From: Moringa oleifera | Taxonomy: Eukaryota > Streptophyta > Magnoliopsida > Brassicales > Moringaceae | Assembly: GCA_021397835.1 (NCBI GenBank) | Contig: JAJFZO010000165.1 | Location: 1,550,001-1,614,000 of the forward strand | Length of the DNA: 64,000 bases | Direction: 5' to 3' | Shown here: positions 25,594 through 37,100 of the stretch, in pieces | Layout of the letters: each line of letters starts with the position of its first letter | Position numbering within the stretch: the first letter of the stretch is position 1 | Program-made: the position numbers and the translations under genes | Notes under the pieces: generated by a model | What the model was told of the DNA's origin: nothing | Databases searched by the model: none | Seen by the model: only the letters and a program-made list of their open reading frames with translations

Positions 25594-27160
25594 ATGAATT
25601 TAGAAAATTCAATCACAGTAATTACACCTCTAGTTTTTGATGGAGCAAACTATCAAATGTGGACTGTTAAAATGGAAGCCAATCTTAATGCAAATGATTT
25701 ATGGGAAGTTGTTAAACAAGTATATGAAGTTCCAAAATTTTTAAATAGTCCAACTCTTGCATAATTGAAGAGCGAGAAAGAGAGGAAGCGAAGAAAAATC
25801 AAAAGTAAGAGAAATATTATTTTCAACTCTCATCCACCATATTTTTTACTAAAATTATGAAATTGAAAATAGCCAAAAAAAAATTGAGATTTTTTAAAGC
25901 AAGAATACTAAAATAATGAACGAATCAAAAAAATGGAAGTGTTAAATTTAATCCGAGAATTTGAGATGCAAAAGATGAAAGACTTAGAAACAATCGAGGA
26001 ACATTCCAACAGACTTATCTATATAGTTAATAAAGTACGATTTCTTGGTACTGATTGTTTTGATTTAGAATTTTTAAAAGATCTTAATAATAATTCTTGA
26101 AAATTTTTGAGGTTGCAATTTCATCTTTAGAAAACACTAAATATCTATTAAGTATTATCTTAACAGAACTATTGCATGCACTATACTCATAAGAACAAAA
26201 GAGGCTTATGAGTAAGAAGAATTTGTGGAAGGTGTGCTTCAAGCTAAATTACATAACAACAATGTTAGCAAAAACAACAAAAATTGGCAAAATGAAAACA
26301 AGTTTGAAAGTTCGTCAAGCAACAACAAAAATGGTCAAGTCTTTTCACCTTATCCCTATTGCAAAAAAATTAATCATGCACAGAACAAGTATTGGTGGAG
26401 GTGAAATGCAAAATATTATAAGTGCGGTCAGTTAGGACACGTAGAGAAAATATGCAAACCCCAACAACAATAAAGAGAATCTAAGAATGCTATTGAACAA
26501 CCTAAGGAGGAGGAACTATTCATAGCATCATGCTTTGCTACTAGTAACTCCCTAAAAAGTTGACTTATAAATAGTGATTGTACAAATCACATGACTTTTA
26601 ATCAAGAGCTCTTCAAAAAACTAGACAAAACTACAATTTTTAAAGTTAAAATTGGGAATGGAACATATCTTACAGTAAAAGGTAAAGGAACAACAGGAAT
26701 CAAAGACCGCACAAGTTTGAAATTAATTTTCAATGTTTTATATGTTCTTGAAATTAATCAAAATCTTTTGAGTGTTGATCAGCTCCTAAAAAGGATACTA
26801 TTTGAAGAAAATCATTGCATGATTACTGATGCATAAGGTAAAGAAATGTTTGAAGTCTAAATGAAAAGTTAAAAATTTACCTTAAATATGATAGAAGAGA
26901 AGAAAGTTGAAGTATATAAAAAAGATAACAATGCATGGCACTTTCATCATAAGGCCTTATTTTTTATGAAGAATAATAATGTTAGAGACAACTTGCCTAA
27001 ATTAAAAGAGGAGCTTCTTAAAGATGCCAGTTTTCAATATTGGAAGCAAATCAAACTTCCTTTTTAACAGAACAAAACTTGGAGGGTTAAACAAAACTAC
27101 AGCTGGTTCACACAGATATCAAAGGATTAATGAGAACATTAACAAATGCTTTGCAATAAA
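25594..27160 (+). pseudogene. copia gag-protease-preintegrase remnant
   Basis: From 25,594 a plus-strand frame starts MNLENSITVITPLVFDGANYQMW, the usual copia gag opening (FDG.NY..W), and continues with a DLWEVV motif. After several stops and shifts come a degenerate zinc knuckle (pieces equivalent to C..CG..GHVEK near 26,420-26,450) and the protease region DCTNHMTFN (26,575-26,600), where the usual catalytic D-[ST]-G has become DCT. An open stretch at 26,591-26,836 includes NVLYVLEINQNLLSVDQL, typical of the region after the protease. The GAG-pre-integrase AW..H start lies near 26,935, and a decayed W(R)..Q..L.HTD start of integrase near 27,075-27,120. The polyprotein then stops. Frame breaks occur throughout. 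Confidence 0.85.
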
Positions 27161-27374
27161 ATGCTTTATTTGAATATGGTTATAAATCAAAAAGGAAAAA
27201 TATCAAAGTACTTCAAGTTCAAGCTTCAAAGAGAAGTACAAAAAAGAGAAGAAATATAACAACTCTACAAGAAAATATAATACTAAAAATGATGACATCC
27301 CAATGAAGACTCTTTCAAAGATTAAATTCTTGAAGAAAGAAGTTGATGTATAAAGCGAAAACAATAATGAGGAG

Positions 27375-27695
27375 TGTTAGCAAGATGCCTTATTTGCTAC
27401 AGAGAAGACCTATTCTTTTACTTTATCAGGTAGTTCAAATTTTGGATAAGAATAATCTTTTAGTTTAAATTTTGAATTCAAGTTTTAGGATATTGATAAA
27501 AGTGCAAATTTAGATTTTGGTTATTGACTTTTTTCTACAAGTAGGACCTCCATCAATGTAACAAGTAAGGTTTTGCAAGTCAATGCAAGCCATTACAAAC
27601 CATTAAAGGCTATAATCAATTTCAAGCTTCAAGTGTTCTATGTTATTTTTTCTTTCTATAAAAAAAACCCAATAAAATCATATCAAAAACCAGCA
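27375..27695 (+). repeat. 3' LTR of the copia element
   Basis: Begins TGTTAGCAAGATGCC after a short purine stretch (AATGAGGAG) acting as polypurine tract, and ends CAGCA ahead of the proposed target duplication ATCAT. It follows the 5' LTR closely in order, including the shared words ATAATCTTTTAGTTT, TTTTGCAAG and CAATTTCAAGCTTCAAG. Confidence 0.87.
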
Positions 27696-27970
27696 ATCAT
27701 ACCCCTATCTTTCCTCTTTCTAACTTTCAAGTTGGTGAGTCACTCGTTAGTGTCGACAAAAACACTTCCTTGATTATAACAGTCTAACAAATAGCTAATA
27801 GGGTTGCTTTAGTCTTTGCTTGCTATTATCATTTTATAAACTTCCATAAGGTAAGGTTCATCCTTACTTGACCGCCTATGAGGAGGGCAATTGAGGACAT
27901 ATGCGAGATGTACAACAAGCACAGCGAAGCGAGAATAAAGATTCCCTAAGTTGATGGAAGACTCTTAAGG

Positions 27971-28399
27971 CTAGGGTACACCCGTAAGGTTCTGTAAAGT
28001 TTGTCTTCCTAAACTAAGGAAGGAAGTGCAGGCAAGTGGTAAGGAAGAAGGGCACTTTGTACATATGAAAAAATAATCAATTTTAATGTGTAACCAATCC
28101 CCCTCTAAGTGATTCTGTACATAACTATGACAAGCATACCATGCCAAGAACTGAGTACTAGTGGAAGGGGAACCTAGGCATACTTTGATACTAAAGAACA
28201 AGGTTTTAAGTATATCAATGTAAGGAAAATCGATTCCCTGCTTGTACGTGGAACTAGACCTGAAAGTAGGGAAAAGTATGCACATATCCCACCTCATAGC
28301 CTTGAGAATGGAGAAACTACTATGAAGGGAATAGATGTTTAAGACACCTACAGTCGAGAGGCTGAAAAAGGATAACGGGCATGAGATGACCCTCTCCAC
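27971..28399 (-). other. Unrecognised open reading frame, 142 codons
   Basis: An uninterrupted minus-strand frame from an ATG at 28,399 to a stop at 27,971. The translation is rich in Ser, Leu and Phe with a mildly hydrophobic N-terminal part, and I recognise no domain. It lies in NUMT spacer just right of the copia element. It may be a former mitochondrial open frame that has by chance kept no stop, or a random frame; its length is on the edge of what chance allows in this AT-rich DNA. Confidence 0.25.
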
Positions 28400-29700
28400 A
28401 CATATTAGAGGATCATAGGAATACTTTACCTAGTTGTTAAGTGGAGGTTAGGTTCTTAACGTACATTTGAGGGTATGAAGGGACATAGGCTACGTAACCC
28501 AAAAGGGGCACTTAAAATACTATTTTTCAAGGTTTAGGTGGTTGTACTAAGTGCTCTCATAGGACTACTTTACCGTTGGTTTATTATTCCAAAAGTTATG
28601 AAAAAAAGAAAGCAATTTCTATATTCAGGAACCAATGGCCACTTAGATGCTAGCTTGTTGTGAATCATTTACAAGTAGCATGTCGATATTGACTGGTTGG
28701 TCCGAAGCTTAGTTGCTCGGGTGGATGTATATATTTTCCTTTTAGCCAAGTGCTAGTATATAGGCCAGTCATGGAATCCGAAACCGATTTACTAGCATAC
28801 TAAGAATAAAGAATTAGTTTTAGCAAACCTGGTGGTTTGATTGATTAGCACTCTTATAGGCTCATCTTTCACACAAATTCTTAGGGTCCCAAGTCCTGCA
28901 TCCACTAAGAACATTCTTTCCTTTAAGGGTAAAACTTTATAGTATTAGATGTTTCCACTACAAAAGAAAAAACTTGAATTAGATCTTGGAAATTGTCAAC
29001 TCAAATTGATGTTCATCAAAAGCATTTTTTTTCTTCCTTTTCTTATTGATCAAAAGCATCAAACAATGCTACATTAGTAGAAGTGATTTACCGCTTTCGC
29101 CTCACTAGGCTTCACCCCCCTTATATATAATAAAAAATGAGTCTTCTCCCCTCCCACTCCCTCTACTATAAGAAATCTGAAAAGAAAAATGAGTCTTTTG
29201 CCTCCCGTCCCCTTTATCAACTTTTTTTCCCTCATGGTTGTTTATCTTCACGTAATTTTTGAAGTTCTCAAAAAAAGGAAGAATTCTCATTAATTGTGAC
29301 AACCATTTACTGAAAGTTTTTGGGCAGTATTCCCAATTTTTTTTGGCTAAAATAGAGTCTGCCATTAGATGGTTTTAGCTTTACTCCTCTAACCAAAAAT
29401 GGCATGGGTTAAGTTCGACCATATGGGAAATAACCTGACTCTTTAGGGTGATCAAAGTTTTGATCTTATCGATGGGGGGTTACCACCTCATCTTTTTCCC
29501 AGCCACAAAGAAAAGTCTTGTATTGATTTTTTTAAAAGATTTTGTCCCTAATTTCTGATAGCAAAAAGAAGACCTCAAAAAGCGCAGCCCCTTCTTAAAC
29601 TTAGCCAGGCCTAAACAAGCCTATATATAAAGTTAAGTCCTCTAGGGGATTCTCTTTCATCGTAAAGACTAGCGTTTGATTCAAACAAATGAAGAGAAAA
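28400..29700. other. NUMT spacer, no recognised gene
   Basis: Sequence between the 142-codon frame and the nad3-cox2 chimera. A minus-strand frame at 29,105-29,365 (86 codons) has no recognisable motif. Nothing else is seen. Confidence 0.5.
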
Positions 29701-29712
29701 CATATAATAGTA

Positions 29713-30016
29713 AAGAAAGCTAAAATAAAGGTCTAATTTAAATGACCAGGTATAACATCACATTGACACCTGAGGAAGGTACAACCCAACTATGAGGTAC
29801 ATTAACAACTGTTACAATAATACGTAGATGAATGTTGGCTGGTATAACTACTATATTCTTTACTTCTAATAAATGTGATTGACCCAATTTACAGACTGAT
29901 AATTTTTTTTGGATAGGTCGAATTATTTCTAAAACATAGAAAAGAAAGACTAGAAGGATTAAAGAAACTAGTAGGCTGACCACTAAATAAATACAAATAG
30001 GTGCAAGTTTTGACAT
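29713..30016 (-). pseudogene. Chimera of nad3 5' end and internal cox2 segment
   Basis: Read on the minus strand, the ATG at 30,014-30,016 begins [20 protein letters not shown], matching the conserved start of mitochondrial nad3 (complex I subunit 3, inner membrane). One lost base then shifts the frame; the next frame gives NNSTYP, the following nad3 words, up to about codon 40. At about 29,889 the sequence switches to an internal piece of cox2 (complex IV subunit II): LGQ..LLEV, VV.PA..HLRIIVT and HSW.VPSSGV, ending after a degenerate NQTF near 29,713. The copper-binding motif region further downstream in cox2 is absent. Both original frames have mutated, although one 92-codon frame happens to run through both parts. 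Partial gene fusions of this kind are frequent in plant mitochondrial genomes and some cause male sterility; no such role is implied here. Confidence 0.88.
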
Positions 30017-30635
30017 TATAATTGCTTACTTTACTCTCTCGCTCCTTGCTAGTGAAAGTGGCATACCTAAAAAAGGAAACCCTTATCCTTCTTGCAGACA
30101 TAGGCAGGATGTAGGGAAAGTTAATGATCGAATCTTAATCCAAAATTTGGTCATGTCAGCCATGAAGTGATGAGTTTGGAGTAGCACTTCAATCAATATG
30201 GGATAGCAGAAGACCCAAAGTGGATAGTAGAAACTCCTTGTGTGAAGCAGAAGTAAGTACTACAGAGGCTACGAGAAAGACTTGAGGGTGATCTTGCATT
30301 ATTGCCTCACAAAGCCCTTTTGACTTTTTATATTTAATACTTTGTCTAGCCTCGGTCTTCTATAGAAGGAAAGCTTGTATCAAGTAAGTCAAAAGGAAAG
30401 ATCTCCAAAGATTCTTATCTTATTCCATTCTAGTGGCTAGACTAGCAGAGAGAATTAATGACACTTTTCCAGCTTGATAAACGAAGCTGAACACACTCAA
30501 TCACCTTATTTGCTTATCTTTTTCTTTCAACACTCGTTGATGGATCACAAGAAAGGATCCAAAAGTGAACTTCATTGCCCTAGGTCCTAGAGCTAGAATT
30601 GTGCACCAACCTGTAAAAAAAATTAGATCTCTTCT

Positions 30636-31112
30636 TTACACCGAAAAAGATGAAGATGGAATTCCTATGCACGAAGAAGACGAGCCAAGGTAATTGAATA
30701 CAAGAGGGACACCATTTTTAATAGTGCAATTCTCGATGGTTGAAAAAGAAGTAATGACATAGGCAGTTCCATAGTTGGTTGACTCCTTAACATGAGTAGG
30801 AGTTAATCCCACTTGGGAGCTCTGGATGTGCCCACAACTAATCAATGCATAAGGATCCATAGCACCTGAAGATGGGGAAGATGACCACAAAAGGTTAGGA
30901 CTTAACCCAACAATGAAGGAAGTATAAGTAGTTGAAGCATCCAGGTAGCTTGAAGAAAGCCCCAAAATAGTTCCATGAGTAGTAGCTTCGAAAGCATGTC
31001 TGTCAAAGAACAAGGGGCTTACACCTACCATAGAGGTTAAGTGGCAGGTCGAGGGTTTAAACCCTATAAGAGCAATGAATAAAAAGCCCATGGCTTTAGG
31101 AATTAAATTCAT
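30636..31112 (-). other. Unrecognised open reading frame, 158 codons
   Basis: An uninterrupted minus-strand frame of 158 codons, the longest outside the transposon. It begins MNLIPKAMGFLFIALIG, which looks like a short hydrophobic segment or signal-like start, followed by a Ser/Thr/Gly-rich part without charge clusters (for example GLSSSYLDAST and GLSPNLLWSSSPSSG). I recognise no family. It lies about 0.6 kb upstream of the nad3-cox2 chimera on the same strand. In a block where every known gene is broken, an intact frame of this length deserves note, but it may be chance, or a mitochondrial orf of lineage-specific type. Confidence 0.35.
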
Positions 31113-31119
31113 TTCCTAA

Positions 31120-34100
31120 ATAAAGGTGAGACTTTTAAAGTCACACTTTGACATGAAAGAACTAAAACAACCTTCACTTAAGGCAGAGAATAAAGATAGG
31201 TGGCCAAGCACTACTTTCATTCAAGCTATGCAGGTAAAGATCCAAAAAGGATTTTATCATTAATAGCCACTTTTAGTTAGACATGAGTGGGGAACTAAAA
31301 ATGAAGATAGCTTTTTACCTACAACTGATTACCTGTTGGATGCTTCGCAAAGAGCCCTTTAATAGAAGAGGGTGGCTCAAGTGATATGGCTTACAAGTTG
31401 CATGTCTAAGAGAAATATGAAAGAGGGCTAGTTTCAAGGATAAAAAATGAGCAGAATGGTAGCTTATTATTAATACTCAAAAAGCCACTCGTGCTAGTCT
31501 TTCAACTACTAGGTCAAAAAAGAAAGAATGTCTCCCTCTTTTGACGAATAAGCAAGCATCGACTTCTTTGACTTAATAAAAATGGAGTCCAAAGATGAGA
31601 TGATGCATTTTCTATATTCCCCCAATAATAGAGAATATTCCTTATTCTAATGCACTTAGGACTATTGTGATTTCATCAGAAAAAGTTGAAATCGATAGCA
31701 AGGGCGAACAGCTACTAAACAGCGAGACAAGAGAAAAAAAAAAAGATGGTCAAGGTCCTTAAGAAAGGAATGTGCTAGTACAATTAGGGAAGTCAAGTGT
31801 GACCAAAGATTGTATGATTTAGCCCCAAGAGCAATGCTGATTGAGGGGGAAAAAAAAGGAAAATTCCTCTTTTCTAAACTGATGACATCAAAAAAATAAG
31901 CTATTTTTACTTTTGTGTGAAGTAATTACGTAGGAGGTACCGCCCAAGCCCCATATTTTTTCTTTATAAAGTTTTAATGAGAACCAAAAGAAGAACCTGT
32001 TTCTTTGTTAGGTAAGTTAGGCCAAACCCCACTTTATTTAAGCATTGAGCTGGCAGAAAGCCTTATTCAATAATGGGAGTCGTCAAAGCCTTAAGCTTCT
32101 GAGCTGAGGAAAAGCCTAATCTTATGGCGTAAAAAGAAAGAGCTACTATTAGAGGAGCCAACATTGTCTTCTTAAAAATGCCATTAGTTCTGGCCTTAAT
32201 CTTGCTAGGTAACTAAATAATCGATTTAGGAATGGTAAAAAGAACCATAAAAGGGAATTCCTTTACTGGATCAAAGTGCCAATTGAAGAACTTTACAAAT
32301 TGGACGTTAATGACCAAGATCAAGCAATTCGACTATAGCATCACTTACCACATCTTATGGGATCATCATCCATTCGAATGTCTTTTTTATTAGTAATCCT
32401 CGATACAAATTTTATGCATAGGAAAAAAAAAGAGATCTTTTTTATACAAGAGCAGAGTATCTCAAAAAAAGAAAACTTTATTTGCTTATTTAGCGTCTAG
32501 GGGACCATATTAGAATGAATAAAGCCTTAGAGGATAGTCTTGTAAGCAACTCTTTCAATCCACTAGGAGTTGAGACTTATTAATGCTGGATTACAAAGCC
32601 TTTCAGTAGCAAAACCCTTCACTAAGTACCTCACATAAAGTCTATGTTTCTAACACATACCAAGTCAAATTTTGTAAGTAAACGACTGAGTTAGAGGCAG
32701 GATAGCCCAAGCGCTTTCCTTTTCTAAGCTTTTAACTCTGATTTCATTCGACTAAAGCCTAACTTTCATTAACTAAATCTACCTATTTTCATACTTGAGC
32801 CTGACTTAAGTTAATTACTTAATCAACCATGTTAGAAGGAAGAGAAAGCTAAGTGCATTTGGAAAAAAGAGAATGTCTCTTTATTTGACCTCATTCTAAT
32901 TCATTTATTTTCTAACTTGATACTTGAAGGGAAAACTACTATTTTAGGTGGAAACTCCGTCAAAATGGAAGAAAGAGAATGAAATTCCTATCTTACTTAT
33001 TTTCCCTTAGACTAGAGTGTTGTTCAATCAACTAAGTCCCTCTAAGGGCAAGTTCGGGATTCAAAAGACTAGAAAGATCTTACCACAAGCAATCAATATT
33101 GTGACCAAATCAAAAGACATTATCATAAATTCAACATGGAATTAGAAAGACTAGTTAAGTTGAGCAAATAAAATGTTACAACACAGCACTGAGGAAGAAC
33201 TGTACGAATAGGGGAATCTATTTTAGCTTCTTTAAAACTGTATTTTTGGTTAAAACTCATTATGTAGATAAAGCTCCTAAAAACGATAGGTATCTCTTCT
33301 CTTAACATAATTTTATACAAGGAAAAATGTAATTCAAATTGATTTTACGATTGTTTGCTTCCATTTCATCTATTCAAATATAGCTGCTTTGTTTATTTAT
33401 TAAAGTTATAAAGATTTTAGCATTTCGGTTGGTACTTTTTTTTTTATTTGTTGGAATCAATTGTGCAAACGAACTCAGTGTTGACATCATCTTAGGACAC
33501 CATTGTGACGATGTAGGTAGAAATGTTAGCATGTGCTCCCTTACTATTTAAAAACTTCTTCTTTCTCCTATCTTTTGCTTGACTCTTAATGCTGGAAGGC
33601 AAGATGAACCTATGAAATTCACTTCTAATAAACATACAGCATTCTACTTCGAAGGTTTGTAATGAATGGAAAGCATACTACAAATGAATATATAAGCATT
33701 CCACCTATAACAATACAATAAAGGGATGGGAAGATCCCTAGAAAAAAAGTCACACCTTATATCTAAGTCGAGGAGGCATAAAGCAATAAAGAAGCTATAG
33801 TAATGTTGTTTACACAACTAGAAAGCTAGTCCTGCCCCCCCACCCCCCCCCCCCTTTGAAGATGAGTGAACAATTGATCTGTCTTGGGAAAAAACTTTGG
33901 CTATGATTCAATCTCAAAAGCCCAGACTTCATAAAATGTGACTAACTTTTCCATTGCTACTTGAACCATCCGCTCCTTTTCCAATGCTGCTTTTGTATAA
34001 GTGAATCAATCTTTGTGATTCAATCAATTTGATTCTCGTTCTCACCTCGAGTTAAGAGATACCTTAAGAATAATGAACAGTGAAAGTAGAATCTTTTTTA

Positions 34101-37100
34101 ATTTAGAAGAAGGCTTTATCTATCCTTTTCCCATGATAGGCTAAGTAAAAAAAAAAAAAGAGCAGCCATCACTTTCAAGCTCTAAGTCAAGAAGTCAAGC
34201 TGCAAAGACTGCTACTAATAAGATAAAAAAGAGCTGCCACTTTTTCACCCTCGATAAACTTTCCTTTAAAGATAGACAGAAGCGCATTTAACCCCATTCT
34301 TTTGGCAGCAAGTCAGATTCATTTCCACAAGGATATCCTAGAATGTGCCACTTACTTTTAGGGGAGTCAATCTTTTTTGCTTACAAGGCCAAGGAAGAAA
34401 TGGGCCTTAAACTAGGAACACTAAACAAAAAAAAAAATTGATGATTCATTATTGGGCCCCTAAATTAGGAGTTTTGGTTTTTTCCTTTTTGGGCTAATTC
34501 TTGTAAAAGCAGTAAATCTTTATCTAAGTATGGAAGTAGTTAGTTAAGGCCTACCATTAGATAGTTCTTTCTTTACATTGACAAGCTAATAACTCTTCCT
34601 CCTATTAGTTACCGCTCTATGGGAATCTTATTTATATAGGAGAACCCTTATTTTATGACATTAGAATAAAGTTCATCCCTTGGCTTATGTATGAGCAATT
34701 CATTTTTTTTTTTTTTTGCCCTTGGCTGAACTCGCTTAATCTGCATATTTGGAACTCTTTGATTTAAAGTACTCTAAATTCGATGATGAACTCACATTTC
34801 GCCTTAAAGGACTCCTGCTTTTGTCTTCCTCTTTTAGGCATTTAGTGGAAATGTTATCTCGATTGATTAGTTTCTTATACTCTATACCTATTAAAAACAT
34901 AACCATGCCCTACCACCAAGAATAGATTCTCCTCATCTATTTAGCGGAAGAACTTCTTCACCAAAAGAAATTGCAGCTCTTAGTTGATAGTTCGCTCTGC
35001 ACCTTAAGAGAAAAAGTTTTGGCATACTACTCTATTATGATACCAAACCGTTGGGGAACTTCACAACTTTGAAAGTAGAGTTATGCCTTTTATTTTGTTG
35101 TATTTGGGCATGAGTAGACTACTTTCCTTATCTATATTCTATACATTTTCTTATCTAAGATAAAAGGTCTCCCTTTATCACCTATCCCATTTAAAACTTC
35201 TAATAGTCAATGAGCAGGAAGAGGTTTAAGAAGTTGATTCAAGAAAGAAAGGTAAGTTCATTGACTTGGCTATAATGAGGCCATGATTCCAATCAAGAAA
35301 GAAGAATTTACAACTGCCAGCACCGATTCAAGCTAATAAGAGCTACCTCACCACTACTTACTAGTAGTCCTTCCTCTAATTAATTCATTAGAAGGGCTTC
35401 TTCCTCCAGCAATAAGGCTATTGCCGACTCTGATGTTTCCTTTGCTTTTCTTAAGTTGAATGTGGGATTAATCCTTTTTATAGTATGACTATCTTAGCGA
35501 TTTAACAAACAAAGATGGACTCCCTTATTTGAATCAATAGTTATTTGGAATCAAGCTTGAGAAAAGATAGCTTTTTGCCTTGTTCACTTAGAGTTCTTTC
35601 TGAAACAGAATAAAATTCCCTATACTAACCTAACCCAGCAAGATTGAAAAAGCAACTAAATCAACTTCTAACAAAAAGAAAGGAAACTAGGGAAGCAAAA
35701 AGGAAAGCAGGACAGAGAAGGCCGTCAATGCCTTTACTCCCAACTCTTAGAATATAAAGAAAGTTAACCAATGCCTTACCTTTGCCTTAAAGCTTAAAGA
35801 GTGAAGCTTAGTAAAATCTTGGACGGGAGAAGCAACTAACAAGAGGATAACAACCCTTATCAATAGCGACGCAATCATTCACAAAAATTGCCTATTCTAT
35901 CTTATATTTTATAACTAGAAAGCGAGAAAGAGAAGTCCTTTCATTAAGCAGAAGTTATTAACAAGGACCTAAAAGTGGATGGCAAATCCTTTATCTCTTT
36001 GATTGCAGGTTTTGTAAAAATGGAAATTTGTCACCCTTTTCAACTATTATTTCTAATTTATGGAAGAGAATAGAATCTCCCTCCACCATGGCTTTCGTGG
36101 AAGAAGATCAAATGTCTTCAGGTGGGTGATGTGGACCACATTTAATTTCTAGATAGGCTTTTATATTTGATTAGGTATATGAATTAGAGCAAGCAATTCT
36201 CCAAAGACTAATTTAGGTTCTTTAATTACCTTACTTTAGTATGTTCTGTGTAAGGAAGGGTTGTGTCTTTAAGTTTGTTGTAGTCTTCATCATCATCAAC
36301 TGATCGATTGAGATCTAGCTTTTCTTGGTTCCAAGCATCTTGAATTAATACCTTATGTATCATAACTTCTTTATCTTCCAACCTTCTACAAATGACTTGG
36401 TATCACTACCAAAATATAAAGGCCTATCTTTCTAGTTTACTTTCTTCTTCTGTGGAGACTAGGCAAGATTCTGACTCAATTGACTTTAAGGAACCTATGA
36501 ACATAAAGGCAGGATGAAGAGCTGGGTCAGTTGTTATTAAATCAAAATTAGTTCTTTTAAAGTAAAGAAGAAGGACTAAGCCTTCAAGTGCATATCTAAT
36601 GACAAGGGAGTTCGCTTTTCAGTCAAACTTAATAAGGCTTTCTCGGGATAGAACTCTTAGGATGAATGCAAGGGCACTTGGTCGAGATTTAAGATGATTA
36701 CATTTATTTTACTCCTGCTTATGACCATTAGGTGCCTTTATATTTTGTTCTACAATGTCATAAGAGGAAGGTTAAATAGTGTAATAAGGTCTGCTGGTTA
36801 AGTTCTTAGAGTGATCAAAAGACAGAGGGAATGGATCTTCAAAACGATTATAAGTCTTACCCGAGTTCCTCCTTTCAAGGAGAGGGCCTTAACCCTTATT
36901 GAAGGTAAGACCAAAGAGTCGTTGGTCAAACAAGAAAAGATGCTATAAGTACTTAATTATTGAATAGTTCACCTATCCGAGCTCACCTTTCTCGGGCAAG
37001 TCAAACTTCCTTTTTAAGCTCAATGATAAGCGATCAATGACTAGGTGCCCCTTCTAGACCTCAATTAAGTGAGTATGCCCTACCTCTTTCTTATGCCTCT

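Larger units (their letters stand above)
25125..27695 (+). mobile_element. Shortened Ty1/copia retrotransposon with two LTRs
   Basis: Two diverged direct repeats (25,125-25,489 and 27,375-27,695) both begin TGTTA and bracket gag, zinc-knuckle, protease, GAG-pre-integrase and the first residues of integrase, in that order on the plus strand. A primer-binding site matching the initiator Met tRNA complement (TGGAATCAAAGCCAT against the usual TGGTATCAGAGCCAT) follows the 5' LTR. The flanks GTCAT (25,120-25,124) and ATCAT (27,696-27,700) look like a 5-bp target duplication with one G-to-A change. The rest of integrase, reverse transcriptase and RNase H are missing: integrase runs directly into a short tail and the 3' LTR. 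The length of 2.57 kb compares with about 5 kb for complete copia elements. It could not move by itself. Confidence 0.9.
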
